A DNA stretch of 64,000 nucleotides. Origin: Cryptomeria japonica. Taxonomy: Eukaryota; Streptophyta; Pinopsida; Cupressales; Cupressaceae. Below, in pieces: positions 11,393 to 24,019 of this stretch. The notes beneath the pieces were generated by a model, which searched no databases, was not told where the DNA came from, and worked only from the letters and a program-made list of their open reading frames with translations. The stretch is from the NCBI RefSeq assembly GCF_030272615.1, contig NC_081410.1, forward strand, positions 141,824,849 to 141,888,848. Direction: 5' to 3'. The position numbers were made by a program, and so were the translations under genes. How positions within the stretch are numbered: the stretch's first letter is position 1; every line of letters starts with the position of its first letter.

Positions 11393-13050
11393 TTTGCAAG
11401 AAATTCAATAGATTATTTGAAACAATCACATGGGAATCGATCAGAGAACTTGCTTGCCACCTTCTACTGTATCTTCAACCTACCTTAATGTTGTTTCCAA
11501 CCCCCTGTAATTCTAGGTGCAACGTCCTTTTGGATATATTTCTCAGAGAATGTCATTCTTGTAACAATAAATGTGTCTTAATTATGCAAATCAATGTGCC
11601 ATCTCTTTCAAAATTGAATTTTTATGATGATGTATGACATTGGCTTAACTCCTTCCATCATTGTTCTAAACCTCATGCCTTCCTAACAATTTAGTCACTA
11701 TAGATAAATATGGCTACATTAGTCACTATCTACCTTTTGCGGCATTTCGGCTTGAGCTATATTGACAAGTAACCATTAATTTATTTTTTGATCTTCAGCT
11801 ATTTATGTCGATAATGTCTTGGACAATGCCCATCGGTATTACTTTTAGTATCAGCATATTCAAAGATTTATTTCCCAACCTTATGTCATTATGATAAGGG
11901 TCTTGTTTATTTTCTCCCTATTGTTGATCTCTTGCTAAATCGGGATAGTTCTCTCGACATCACTCCATTGATCGAGATAACATCATCTATTCAGACATTG
12001 CTGATGTGTTATTCCGACTTTGCAAGCTATCCTAAACATCTCCTAGATTATGTTCATCGACATTATTTTCATTATCAGCGAAGCAAAAAGGTGTTCTCTC
12101 ATCTTCATAAGTTATACTGATAGAGGCTTTATCCTTGAATTCGTCATAAGTCATCCTGACATGTGTATCCTAGTTCATGGTATGTTATCGAAGTAACTAA
12201 TCTGACTAAGCTTCTTCAATGTTTATGTTTTTAGTTTGTAGACTCCTTATCGGAATAGTTTTCCCAATATTACTTTATTCCCTGACTATCGAAATAGTTT
12301 AACTAGTCGGGATGTGCTTGATAAGTTACTCTGACCTAATAATTTATTCTGATGAGATTCAAAACTTTCTTTCATCGGGATAGTTTACATTGTTTGGATA
12401 GCCTTCCACTCCTACCCCGATCTTACATGTCATTCTGATGGGCCTTGTATTGTTATAAGTGATCCCTAGATGTGTATCGAGATAACCTTGCTCTGTCGGC
12501 ATTAATAAATATTGCTATTCTGCCCTTAGTAGTTATTTTGATATACATATCAATGTTTGTGCTCAGTATAGCTATGCCAGTAACTATGTCCAACATTGAC
12601 TTATCATATCAGGTTAGCTATCTTGATATAAAATGTTGCCTAATGTGGGTTATTTTGCTGATATTTCTTAGGTCTATTAGGGATGATTTTAGGATATTGT
12701 GGTTACAGTATGTGAGGTTTTGTATTGAGTAAAATAAAACCTATGTAACTTCAACATTTTTCCATGTTAAATACAAAATCTTGGTGATGACAGACACGCT
12801 AGGGGTATTAGGTGTTATTACTGGATTTTATTATTAAGTTTTTTCGCTAAGTCTATTGGTTTCATTTCGCTATTGTTTTTTTTCTATTTAATCTTTGTCA
12901 CAAGGCGACATTCATCTGACACATAGCACAAATAAAGATGTATCTCCCAGCCCTTCTACCCAGCAGATAAACCTCGTTGTAATTGTACAAATTAGATAGA
13001 AGCAAAATGTTATATTATTATGTTCTTTTCTTTAGAAATTTGGATAAATT
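11393..13050. other. Non-coding upstream region with recurring TCGGGATAG-like words
   Basis: No supported gene. Between about 11940 and 12490 a word close to TCG(G/A)(G/A)ATAGTT occurs four times (near 11942, 12254, 12288, 12372), with ATCGAGATAAC near 11972 and 12476. Such scattered repeats can occur in LTRs or in subterminal regions of DNA transposons. No element ends were found. Confidence 0.4.
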
Positions 13051-13281
13051 TTGATAATGTTACTAATATTCTTGTCACAGACAGATGTTCAGGGAAAGGC
13101 ACATGCATTACTTGATGACATCTTTATAGAGATGGACTCATTATTATGGTATGATGACATCGCATATTCCACAAACCCTGTTGAAATGATGAGAAAAATC
13201 AAAAAAAAAATTAATAGAGAAATTATTTCTTTGGCATACCGAGTCCCTCAAACTGATGCAATAAAAGAGAGGGTGCAATAA
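13051..13281 (+). other. Short open frame of unknown origin, possible exon
   Basis: The frame encodes a charged stretch (DVQGKAHALLDDIF, then PVEMMRKIKKKINREI) that looks more protein-like than its AT-rich surroundings, and it follows a CACAG acceptor-like site near 13080. No family is recognised. It may be a 5' exon of the CACTA-type ORF to the right or a leftover of another element. 13282-14242 shows nothing further that I can support. Confidence 0.25.
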
Positions 13282-14242
13282 TTGATGTAGAGAGCACAAA
13301 ACTTGGAAGTAAGCAATAATGAAATCTTTAATTATAACATAAGTTCAAAAATGGTTTATATTTTATATTCTTTTATGTCTTGAAATAAAATATGTGCGTG
13401 TTGTTTTTATAGGAAATACTGTGTCCTCATCGAGTTGGTGGCCATGATTAGGGTACTCTAGGTAGTTCAAATGATGACTATGTTCCATACATTAAAACTA
13501 CTTTGATGCTCTGATATATCCTTTATCTGTTCACAGGTTCCTTGTTGTTATCAAACATGTGACTACCATCACTTGTGTTTTGATATCTTTTCAGACCATA
13601 TGTTTCCTCTTTTACAAATCATAGAACTATTCATTCTTCATAACAACCCCAATACTTTTTTTTTAACTAAGGTCTTTGTCTTGAGTATTGATCTCTACTA
13701 TTTTTATTCCATGATTCCTCTCACTAATGCAGAAACACCAAATATTTCTCACTTGGATCCTAATATGATCCATTCAACCTTTCAATATAGGTTGCATTTC
13801 AAAGGCATTCCTAAACCAATATCATGGAACTACCAACCTTCCAAGGATCCAAACTGATCCAATCTACCCTTTCAACATGTTCATCAACAATTTCAATATA
13901 TATAAGAGACATAATTCAAGTACAAACTCTTCTCGATATACCAAGTGGATGGGTTTGAGACATCTAACAAGATTAATGTTTTGTATATTTAATGTATATT
14001 TAATATTTTGTATATTTAATGTATTATTCTTCAAGTGATGTCCATGTTCTTGTGCAAATGTCGACTCACTAGAGGCCATCATCCTCACCTATATTGCCAA
14101 CTGTAATGTTGGGAACACATGAGATGCAGACATCCTTTAGTGCACATCATACTGACCCCAAAGTTGGTAGATCCCTCTTTTGCTCTCTCTTTTGTTATGT
14201 GTTTATTTCCCTTGAAGTGTCATTTCTTGGTGGCATTTCATA

Positions 14243-15971
14243 GTGGATTCATTTTCTGTAGAAGGACATGTGCATGATGATTCAGAGGCCACTAGTAGTG
14301 ATACCATAGCAGCATTTCCTAGATCTTTTTGTATTGCAAGTATGGGAACGTTGTCGGTCACATTTGTGGTGACCAAATATTTTCTTCACATAAAGATAGA
14401 TAAGGTTCCAAGTACTTTAAAATTATTGTTATATATAGTCTACATGTAATTTACTTATTGATCACTCATTTTGGACTAATCATCCCATGATTTGTTTGCA
14501 ATAAGTGATATTTTTTATAAAAAATATTAATGAAATTACATTGGAGGTCTTTGGGCCCACCATACGTAAACGGTGGAATGAGCAAGAAAAAAAGTTAAAA
14601 GATGAACTTATAAACCGTTTGGTTGGGTTGTTAGGAAATGACACATTCAAGAAAAGCAAGGTCCTTGACCAAGTTGGAAAATATTGTAAGTATGTGAGGG
14701 ACTAGTATAGGACACATTTATAGAAGAACAAAAAGTACGAGCATCCCCCCATGATTCCAGAGAGGGAGTGGAAGGAACTGATTTTGGATGCAAAGGAGAG
14801 AGTTGAATGGAAAAAAGGAAATACACCACCAAGAATAAGAAGGTATGTGATACTATTAAGAATGTAATTATGTACTAATTACTCTTTATATTTATATAAT
14901 TTAACATATTTCAAACTTTTCATAGACTACTCGACACATCAAAGGCAACTAAGGCAAGACTAGAAAACCACGGGCAACACAAACTTATCTCTAGTGATTA
15001 TATGAAAGTTTCTACACGAATTGTAAGTATCAATAAATGAAATATCACATCGAAATAATAAATTGCAAATAATTTTTTTTAATCATTAAATAATACAAGC
15101 AAAATTCATGATATTAATAAAAAATGCAGGGCTCTGAATTCAATAGAGTGGCCACAAAAGATGACATGAAAATTGCCTTCCAACAAGGATATGGAGTTGT
15201 GGATGAACGCCTAAGAGAATTGAGTGGGCAAACACAAGATTCAGATGCATCTATCACACAGGTAAATAAGCTAAATGAAAAATATTAAAAATTGAATACT
15301 TGAGCAATAATCTATTCGATATTAATTTCCAACATAGTGTGACTATATTTATTTTAAATAATCAAGCAATCATAACAATGCACATGACGTTGGAATGCAT
15401 CCTGGACAGGGTGGAACACAACCTGCACATGATGAAGGTCATGGTGTGCATCCCGATACTGGAGGTATTCACGTGCTAAACAATTTTTTTAATCTAATGA
15501 TTAATACAATTAAACATCTTTAATTGAAATTGGTGTAGTAATTAATGTAATCTTTTTTGTTTTTATTTTAGAGCATGTAGATCATGGTGACCAAGTTGAG
15601 CATGATCCAAGTAGACAACATCAGGAATGTGATGGGGCCCCACCAAGTAAAAAGGACCATTGTTATTCCTTTAAACGAATTTAATTGCAATTGGTGTATT
15701 GATTAATGTAGCCTTTCATGTTTCAACTCCAGAGGATTTAGAGGGTGTTCAGGATGTTGAGGATGAGGCTAGACAAAATGATCAGGAAGATGATGTGGCC
15801 CCATCAGGTAAAGAGCACCTCTGTAATTTTCTTTTAATTGATGAAATACTTGTAACAATAATAATAAAACTCATGAATTTAACCCATTTCTTTGTTATTG
15901 CAGCAGACCCCCCTTTGCATACGCATCCTCATCGTGAGTACATGACTAGGCATACATTAACTAGATCATGA
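14243..15971 (+). pseudogene. Second CACTA ORF, Ptta/En/Spm (Transposase_24)-like, decayed
   Basis: A multi-exon plus-strand frame. Blocks are KNINEITLEVFGPTIRKRWN (about 14515), EREWKELILDAKERVEWKK (about 14760), TSKATKARLENHGQHKL (about 14937), RVATKDDMKIAFQQGYG (about 15150), then a Gly/His/Asp-rich tail ending near 15971. The pattern of a short entry domain, K/R-rich middle and polar tail split by small introns fits the Transposase_24 (Ptta/En/Spm) family that accompanies TNP2-type transposases. Introns such as 15260 to about 15360 begin with GTAA. A stop at 14703 and frame changes suggest decay. It may belong to the same element as the gene at 2636-6891, but no terminal repeats were found to prove it. 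Confidence 0.5.
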
Positions 15972-16086
15972 GTAGAGGGCAGAAGAACTGAAGAGGGGAA
16001 AAATGATGTAGACAACATGGTCCAATTAGTCTTTACCTTCAAGATTCAAAAAGAAAGAAAAATAAATAAATTATTGTAATCTTATT

Positions 16087-16312
16087 ATATGTTAACAACT
16101 GGATTTTATGTGTTAATAAATTTAATGATGTGTTAATGAATGATATGTGTTAATGAATGTTGATGAATCTTACTTGTTAATGAGTGTTAATGAATGTTGA
16201 TGAATGTTACATGTTAATGAATGTTAATGAATATTATGTGTTAATATTGAATGTTATGTGATAATGAATGAATGTTATGTTTCATTAATGGATGAAAGAA
16301 TGTTAGACGTTA
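16087..16312. repeat. TTAATGAATG minisatellite
   Basis: Irregular tandem repetition of GTTAATGAATGTT(A/G)ATGAAT-like units, about 12 to 38 bp apart. It lies directly 3' of the CACTA-type ORF. Confidence 0.8.
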
Positions 16313-18677
16313 ACAGGGAATTTGGAGTGATATTAGGAGGGGGAGGGGTCAAATGAGCTTCCACCTTCATGTGGTTGGCCTTGTTAAGTAGAGAATATTA
16401 AACTATTCTTGAAACAAAGAGAAGCTCAATAAGGTAACACTCTTTTCGATATTTCATTATGCTCCATTGTTATTCTTATTGATGTTAAGCATCTTGTTTG
16501 TAGGTTACATATTTAGTGTTGCAAGTTGTGAACATGCTTCTATGAGAAAGTTCCCCATTACAAGTGAATGCATGCCTCATTGGTTTTGTGAGTTTATTTT
16601 GTTTTAGAATAGACACATTTCCTTTGTTCATTCCTTAACATTTGTTCATTTTGTTTTAGAATAGACACACTACCTCGTTAGGATCTGGCCAAGCTCTAAC
16701 TCTCCATTGGACATTCATTCTCGTAAAATGGAGTCTACTTGTAAGGTAAGTGAATTTTAAAACTATGTATGAAGATGGTTAACAAGTGTTGGGGCAAATA
16801 CTAAATCACTATTTAAATTCTATATTTCATATAATGAAAGTATAAATGCTTTCCAGGTAACCTGATAAATGAAGATTTGGCAGGATGGAGATCATGATAT
16901 ATGGGTTCGATCAGCCCCTCTCTCTTCTCCTTTATTACCTCAGATAGTACACTTTCTCAAGTATGTCCTTTGTATTGGAAAATTTTGCTTCATCCTATGT
17001 ATTTGTGTCTCATCTTTCATCTGTAGGTTCCTTGCTTTCTTCTATGTATTCCACTTTTCAAGGTTCCTCGCAATAGAGACATCACGCCTTTCCATAAATG
17101 TTCAAGCTTCCCACAATCATTACACAATAATTTTACCCCTTCCCCACCTTTTTCCATCCTCAAATTACCTGATTACTCATATCCCACATGTCTTCATACC
17201 CAAACCCTTCTTTGACTGATCATTCTTGTTCCCTATGACAGCAAACTCTTTCTTCTCACTACCAACTCAATCTAGGATTCATTTGTCATCTCTGTGATAT
17301 CTTCAAACACTTATCACTCATTCTAAGCCTCATCAAAACCCAAACAACTCTAACTCAAATTAAGTTTAATGTGTTTGATAAGTTCTCTAAGGTCTGAGGT
17401 GTCAAAAACACAAAAAGCGGGAAAAAGTTGTAAAAAGTGCAAAAGTTGCAACTTTGATTTTTGCAAATGTTGCATATGAGTTCTTAGACATCAGTTGAAA
17501 AGGGAGTGGTTAAAGATTCTAACTATCATATGGGCCTACAAATGCCTAAATTTGGTTGAGATTGGGTGGAGAAGGTGATGTAGAGTGACCAATGGTTCTT
17601 CAAGTACTCTTAGGGTTTCTTCATGATGCAGAGCATCATGGGAATCCATCCAAGTGTCTTAGGAACCAACTGATCCAATTCTTCATTTAAACATATCAAT
17701 CATTCATTAGCAGCATTTCCCACATAACAACACTCCTTAAGCATTGAATCTGTTGGATCTCAAATCAACAGATTGGATATGTTCTAAGGAAATGCCAACT
17801 CCTATCTTCAATCTCTCCAATTGATCTAGAAAAATTATGGAGTGAACCAATTAAGTTGCTAACCCCCTCACTTTAGGCTCTGCAGGACCTAGGCGGGTAT
17901 ACCTACTCACTATTGTTTCTTTTCACTAATGCTTTTTATAGAAAATTCAATGTTTCACTTTGGTTTTCTCCCTATATTGGAATGGAATAGGGTCCCAAAA
18001 TAGAGTGCTACTGACGAGTTCAATATTGTTGTTGTAGAAGATATTCGATCGTTATGCTTGAAGTCTATATATTCTTACAGAATATATGTTTCTTATTTGT
18101 GTTATCTACTAACCTTAATCTTCCCTACTGATCTCAACTTATTCCCTACTCTCTATCTGCTCTATCAATCCTACTACTTAAATTAAATTGATGTGTATTC
18201 AATATGGCAAAGTAAAGGATTATTTCGAGTAATAACTGAGTAATGATCAGTGCATATCCTTCTATTGGGTCGCAAAGTCTATGTCTTCCAGGATCCCACA
18301 TATAACTCCTATGTGACAGTTTTTTAAATCCACCCTTATGATGGATTTGTCAGTTTTCCTACTCCCAAGTGTTTATAAATTGACTTCTTCCACTACAATT
18401 CGCTTAAATGAGTTTAACTTTCCTTCTAAAAGACCAATTAAGCAATAAATATAAGGAACAATTTTGTTTCATATACAATCTTGTTTTTTCAAATTGAAAA
18501 TGAAAGCAACCAATTTTCCACATTGAGAAATTTTTTAAGCAACCTTATCACTTCTAGATAATAACATAAGAGAACACGTTACTGAAACAACATTTATCCA
18601 CAACACATGTATAGTAAATGCAGATGCTTGTATTAATTAATTTTGAACATGAAAATAGTCTCCTTGCTGATGATATA
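16313..18677. other. No gene recognised; left flank of the nested retrotransposons
   Basis: AT-rich sequence with no supported coding frame. The words ATTTTGTTTTAGAATAGACA occur twice, near 16595 and 16648. The last five bases (ATATA, 18673-18677) nearly match the five bases (ATATC) after the right LTR of the outer element at 40215. Confidence 0.45.
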
Positions 18678-18816
18678 TGTTTGTTGGTACAACTGGTAAA
18701 TTAAGTATAGGAAATAATAATGTACATGACAATGCATACCAGACATGGTAGAAAATATATCTTTATTCGCACATTCAATTATTATAGAGAAGTGACCAAA
18801 GATGGTCGGCCAAGGA
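18678..18816 (-). repeat. Outer element LTR A, distal part
   Basis: Matches 39872-40010 of LTR B with about ten substitutions. It is cut by the Copia insertion directly after AAGGA (18812-18816). Confidence 0.9.
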
Positions 18817-20355
18817 TGATAGTTCTGATACTTAATGTAAGTACAGATCCAATAGCCAACAAGATGAGAGGGGGGGGGGTGAATCATACAAACTTAGTCA
18901 TCCATAAAAACATCAGATTCAACCTCGGTAACATATATATCAGTCATATAACCAAAACTGTCAAACATGCAAACTCAAAAGCATATGAACAATATAAACC
19001 TCATAACACCATATTTAACATGGAAACCCAAATAGGGAAAAACCACTATGGGATTTTGGACCCACTAAGAAATATACTCTTCTAGAGTATGCTCGGTTAA
19101 AAGCAAATCCTATTAAAGATTACAAACACATTGCTAGATGTGACCCGGTTAAGGGATTTCCCTTAGATCTGTTAGGATCTTCACCTTGTTAGAAGTGACC
19201 TTGTTAAAGGATTTCAAAACACTCAAATAAGAATGTCACCTTGCTAGAGGATTTACATATAAGACTATTAAGTCCACTCGGTTAAGAGATTTTCTGCTAC
19301 TTCTCAAAATAACAGTAATAAAAATATGTCTGCACCTTCACATCTAAAAATACTAAAGCAGATTCCTATTTGTTCAATACAATTTAGACATAGAACTAAT
19401 CTTGTCTATCTGTTGGGCATCTATACTCTGTTATTCTAACAGGTCTTCAAGCTTCTATGCTCGGTAATCACTATGTAGCATCCCTATGCATACACTTGCC
19501 CGCATACATTGTTTATCAATAGTTTCCTCTTTATAAACAATCTTCCAACTGCTTAATCTCCTTGATCACATTTCCCATGATCAATCATAGCCATCAGATC
19601 TTCAATCTTGTCCAGGTTCAATGTATCCTTCGATCTAAAAATGTTTTACCCCACCTTGGAACTTGTGTTAGGGTATTGCGGTTCAATCTGAGTTGTAGAT
19701 CTTCCTACCGACCTTTCTTTACCATAGATTCTTTAACAATCTTCATACACAGCTTACCAATCATTTAATTCGCTCTAGCTCATCATCTTCCTTCATTAAA
19801 TATCACATGTAAACATTTAATGCATTATGTTATAGCTCGGTTGTAACTCGGTAAATACTAAACTTCACTTGGTAGACATTCTGCCTTCATTAACCGATAG
19901 CGATAACCTTAGGGTTTACTAACTAGGTTCCTTAGGGTTTACCGACTAGGTTCTTTGCTCAGTAACATAGTGTAGTATTAATCTTTAAAACAATAGCATG
20001 TGTAGGATATCAAAACAATCTAAACATCATGATCTCACAATTGTCTAACTCGGTAATAGTTTTCCATTGAATAACTTATCCCCTTATTCATCATATTCTT
20101 TCTGTGTCTTTTACCGACATCTTTATACTCATCAAATCATGCTTCTTAAGATATAGCAACATCATACTAAATTAGAAAATCAATTTCTTGACATCAATGA
20201 CAAAATAATAATATTAAGACAGTAATCATCCTTAATCAGTTATATCCATAGTCATTAACAACCTTCTCAATATCCTTATTGAAATGCAAACAATCTCTCA
20301 TTGTAATTGGAATGCCAACCTTCTTCTTGTCTGTTATAATGCAATATTGCCAACA
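18817..20355 (-). repeat. Copia 3' LTR (complete, 1539 bp)
   Basis: Left edge TGATAG (18817) reads as CTATCA on the minus strand; right edge CCAACA (20355) reads as TGTTGG. Parts align with 25023-25412 and about 35020-35760. Confidence 0.92.
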
Positions 20356-20367
20356 ATCTCCCCCTTT
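20356..20367 (-). other. Copia polypurine tract
   Basis: On the minus strand AAAGGGGGAGAT immediately precedes the TGTTGG start of the 3' LTR. This is the plus-strand primer of reverse transcription. Confidence 0.85.
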
Positions 20368-20775
20368 GGCATTGATGGCAAAACCAATTGATTTGACCTT
20401 AATAGATTCGGATTGCTGTGATTCTGAAATGCTGAAATGCTCTCCCCCATACATTAGACTTCTCTTGTTTTCTCAGTCTTCTTTCCAATTTGTAGTCTGC
20501 TCTTCTTATGTATTCTCCCCCTTTGCATAGGTATTCTCCCCCTTTGAAAACAATGCCAAAAAGAAAAGAAGTAAAACATAATTTGTTTCTATAAGAAGTT
20601 ATTTCCTATTGTTGTGTATCAATTGAGTCTCAGTCAGAGCATTTGTCTTCAATTCATGTTCCCTGTTTATTGTTTCCTGCACACCTTTAGAAAACCTCCT
20701 AAAGTGTGTAAATCAGCATCAACTCCTAAAAGATATTCTATAGAGTCATCGAATTGATTCTTTCACCGAACTCGA

Positions 20776-21438
20776 TCAGTGAATGGAAGAGAGGGGTAGG
20801 ACCCCTAACTGACTTCTGAGATACTCAAAAGTGTCCTTTGGCAGTGGCTTGGTGAAGATGTCTACAATTTGTTCCTTTGTGCTAACATATTCCAACACCA
20901 CTTTCTTCTCTTGAACTTCTTCTCTAAAATAATGATATTTCATAGAGATGTGCTTTGTCTTAGAGTGCATAACAGGATTCTTTGAAATGTTAATGGCACT
21001 AGTATTATCATAGAATATAGTTACTGGCTCGGTAACTTGCTCATTTATACCTTCCAATAGTTGTTTGATCCATCCTATATTGGTGCAATTCAGTGCTGCA
21101 GCAACATATTCAGCTTCTGTTGTTGACTAAGAAACACATCCTGGTTTCTTGCTAAACCAACTCACTAGTCTTTCTCCTAAAAAGAAAGCTCCTCCACTTG
21201 TGCTTTTTCTGTCATCAATGTTGCCTGCCCAATCACCATCAGTATAAACTTTTAAATCAAACTCATTTCCTTTCTGATATACTAAACCATAATCTGTAGT
21301 GCCTTTTAAGTATTTGAAAATTCTTTTGATTGCCGACATGTGTGTTTCCTTAGGATCTGCAGAAAATCTTGCAACAATACCTACTGCATGTGCTATATCT
21401 GGCCTGTTGTGAACAACATATTGCAACTTTCCAATCAT
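20776..21438 (-). pseudogene. Copia pol: RNase H region
   Basis: Reads YTDGDWAGNIDDRKSTSGG, then STTEAEYVAA and IFYDNTSAINISKNP, and ends in TKPLPKDTFEYLRSQLGV before the stop at 20776. These are the usual Copia RNase H blocks with the catalytic acidic residues visible (Asp in TDGDW, Glu in TEAEY, Asp in YDNTS). A TAG at about 21127 splits it where the family has Gln, and a TGA near 21441 separates it from the reverse transcriptase where Arg is usual. Both fit C-to-T change. Confidence 0.9.
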
Positions 21439-21453
21439 AGATCAGTAAAGTGT

Positions 21454-22326
21454 CTAATCAATAGATGCAGATTCATCATTCTTTGATAGTTTACAGTTGG
21501 TAGTCATAGGAGTACTTACTGGTTTTGAATCCTCCATTCCAAATTTCTTCAAGATTTCCTTTATGTACTTGGATTGGGTAATGAAAATCTCATCTTTCAT
21601 TTGCAGTATCTGCAGACCTATAAAATATTTTATCTCACTGATTAATGACATCTCAAATTGTTTACTCATTTCATTTCCAAAGTTCTTGCATAGATAGTCA
21701 TTTCCACTAAAGATAATATCATCAACAAATATGGCTGAGATCAATATTCCATTTTCATCATTCTTCATGTACATGTTGTTGTTCTCACTTGTCCTTATAA
21801 AACCAATCTTAATCAAATAAGAGTGCAATCTCTCATACCATGCTCTAGGTGCTTGTTTCAGACCATATAAAGCTTTGTTCAATTTACATACCTGATCATT
21901 ATTTTCTCCTTCAACAAATCCTTTAGGTTGTTCAATGAAAACTTCTTCTTCTAATATACCATTCAGAAATGCAGATTTGACATCCATTTGATATACCTTG
22001 AAATTCTTGTAAGAAGCATATGCCAAGAATGTTCTTACTCCTTCAAGTCTTGCCACAGGTGCAAAAGTCTCACCATAATCAATTCCTTCTTCTTGGGCAT
22101 AACCTTTGCAAACTAGTCTTGCTTTGTTCCGAATGACCTCACCCTTTTCATTTAGCTTGTTTCTGAAGATCCACTTTGTACCGATTACATTTTTGTCCTT
22201 CGGTCTTGGGACCAGTGTCCATGTGTCATTCTTCTTGATTTGATCAGTCTCTTCTGTCATAGCATTTATCCAATCTTCAATGTTAAATGCCTCTTTCACT
22301 ATTCTCGGTTCAAATTCAGATATCAA
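21454..22326 (-). pseudogene. Copia pol: reverse transcriptase
   Basis: Copies element RNA into DNA in the virus-like particle. The classical Copia blocks are in order: [75 protein letters not shown] and [14 protein letters not shown]. The catalytic motif reads FVDDIIF, so both Asp of the xxDD box are kept. The 290-residue frame is open, but an in-frame stop separates it from the integrase frame (around 22333) and another from RNase H. Product is inactive unless stops are read through. Confidence 0.93.
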
Positions 22327-22335
22327 ACATGTGTT

Positions 22336-23826
22336 CTATCTCAGTTTGTTCCTTGTCATCACTGGATCATCCTTATCTCCTATAATCTGACTTGGTGTGT
22401 GATGTCTTCTGACATACTTGGCTAATACAAGCTCGGTAGGCTCTGTATGATCTTCTTCATCACTTGGTAACTGGATATTTTCTTCGTTTTCTTTAACAGT
22501 TATCTCGGTAGGACTTCTCGGTTGCACATAGACAAATCCTTCATAATCTTCTAGTTCTTTGGAGTTTCCTTCATTATTTCTTTCTGCAAATTCATCAATT
22601 TTCACATTTGCACTTTCTACTATTTTGTTAGATGATTTGATCAGACATTTAAATGCTTTGCTTCTAGAAGAATAACCTAGAAACATTCCTTCTTCACTTT
22701 TCTGATCAAACTTGCCATTTCTATCATCTTTGTGAACGTAGCATTTACTCCCAAAGATTTTAAAATAACTTACATTAGGTTTCTTGTCATACCAGATTTC
22801 ATAAGGTGTCTTCAAAGTACCTTTCTTCAATTGAACTTGGTTCAAGGTGTAAATAGCTGTGCTTATTGCTTCTCTCCAAAATGTTTGTGGAACTTTCTTT
22901 TCAATCATCAAGGTTCTGGCACAATCCACAATAGATCTGTTCCTTCTCTCAGCTATCCCATTCTGTTGTGGAGTTCTCGGTGCAGAGATTTGTCTTTTTA
23001 TACCATGATCATTGCAAAATAAGTTGAACTCATCAAATGTAAACTCTCCTCCTCTATCTGATTTGAGACATTTCAGTTGTCTTCCTATTTCGTTTTCAAC
23101 TCTAGCCTTGTACCAATTAAACATTTGAAAAGCTTCTGATTTTTCTTTTAAAAACATTACTGACATCATCCTTGAGTAATCATCCACAAATAATATGAAA
23201 TATTTGTCATCATAATAACTCTGAACTTTCATAGGACCACAAAGATCAGTATGCACAAGATCTAAAATTCCCTTAGAAGTGTAGGACTTACTTGTAAAGC
23301 TTGATCTTGTCATCTTACCCATCTGGCATCCTCGGCACATAGCATTCTCAGGTTTTTCAAGACTCGGTAGACCTCTTACTTGGTGCTTCTTACTTATTTT
23401 GATCAGATTATCAAAATTAACATGACAAAACCTTTTATGCCATAACCAGGTATCATCTATCCTTGCATATAGACATTTATTCTGAGTTGAGTCAAGATGA
23501 AATTTATTACCTCTTGTTTGTGTCCCGGTAGCAGCTAACTTTCCATGCTTGTCATGAACTTTGAAAATTCCTTTTTCAAACTCTATTTGGTAACCTATGT
23601 TGTTTAGCTGTGCTACACTCAACAAATTGTATTTCAAACCTTCAACCCAATAAACATCATTGCATCTTGCATTGTCAAGAAGTGTTATGGATCCTTTACC
23701 TCTTACCAGACATGGTGCATCATTACCAAATCTTATATAGCCTCCATCATAATCATCTAATTTAATAAACTTGTATTTATCACCTATCATGTGATGTGAG
23801 AAACCACTATATGATCCAAGAATCAT
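22336..23826 (-). pseudogene. Copia pol: protease end and integrase
   Basis: Begins in the protease: YSGFSHHMIGDKY stands where the family has an Asp-Ser-Gly triad, so the catalytic Asp is missing. The sequence just upstream (Asn-Asp-Ser-Trp-Ile) is in a different frame, which fits a two-base loss. Integrase follows with the zinc-binding His/Cys array (WLWHKRFCH ... CRGCQMGK) and the DDE residues in LVHTDLCGPM, LKSDRGGEF and PRTPQQNGIAERRNRS. The C-terminal integrase part (GCSAKCYVH-like, here KIFGSKCYVHKDDRNGKF) is present. Integrase itself looks intact over about 400 residues. Confidence 0.92.
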
Positions 23827-24019
23827 TAGTATTTATATGAGATATTAAAGATTTTTCTTCATACCTTTCTTCATCTGATCCATCTTTAATAGCCACATAA
23901 ACAACTTCCTCTGTATCAGTTTCATCTGATTTATCATCATTAGATTCCTCATCAGCTATTAGGCATGTCCTTTTATCTCTTCTCCTGAAGTCTCAGTGTC
24001 CTCTGTAATGATTATCTTT

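Noticed and set aside
16869-17219. 116-residue plus-strand ORF
   Set aside because: Hydrophobic composition follows from TC-rich DNA; no motif, no neighbouring support.
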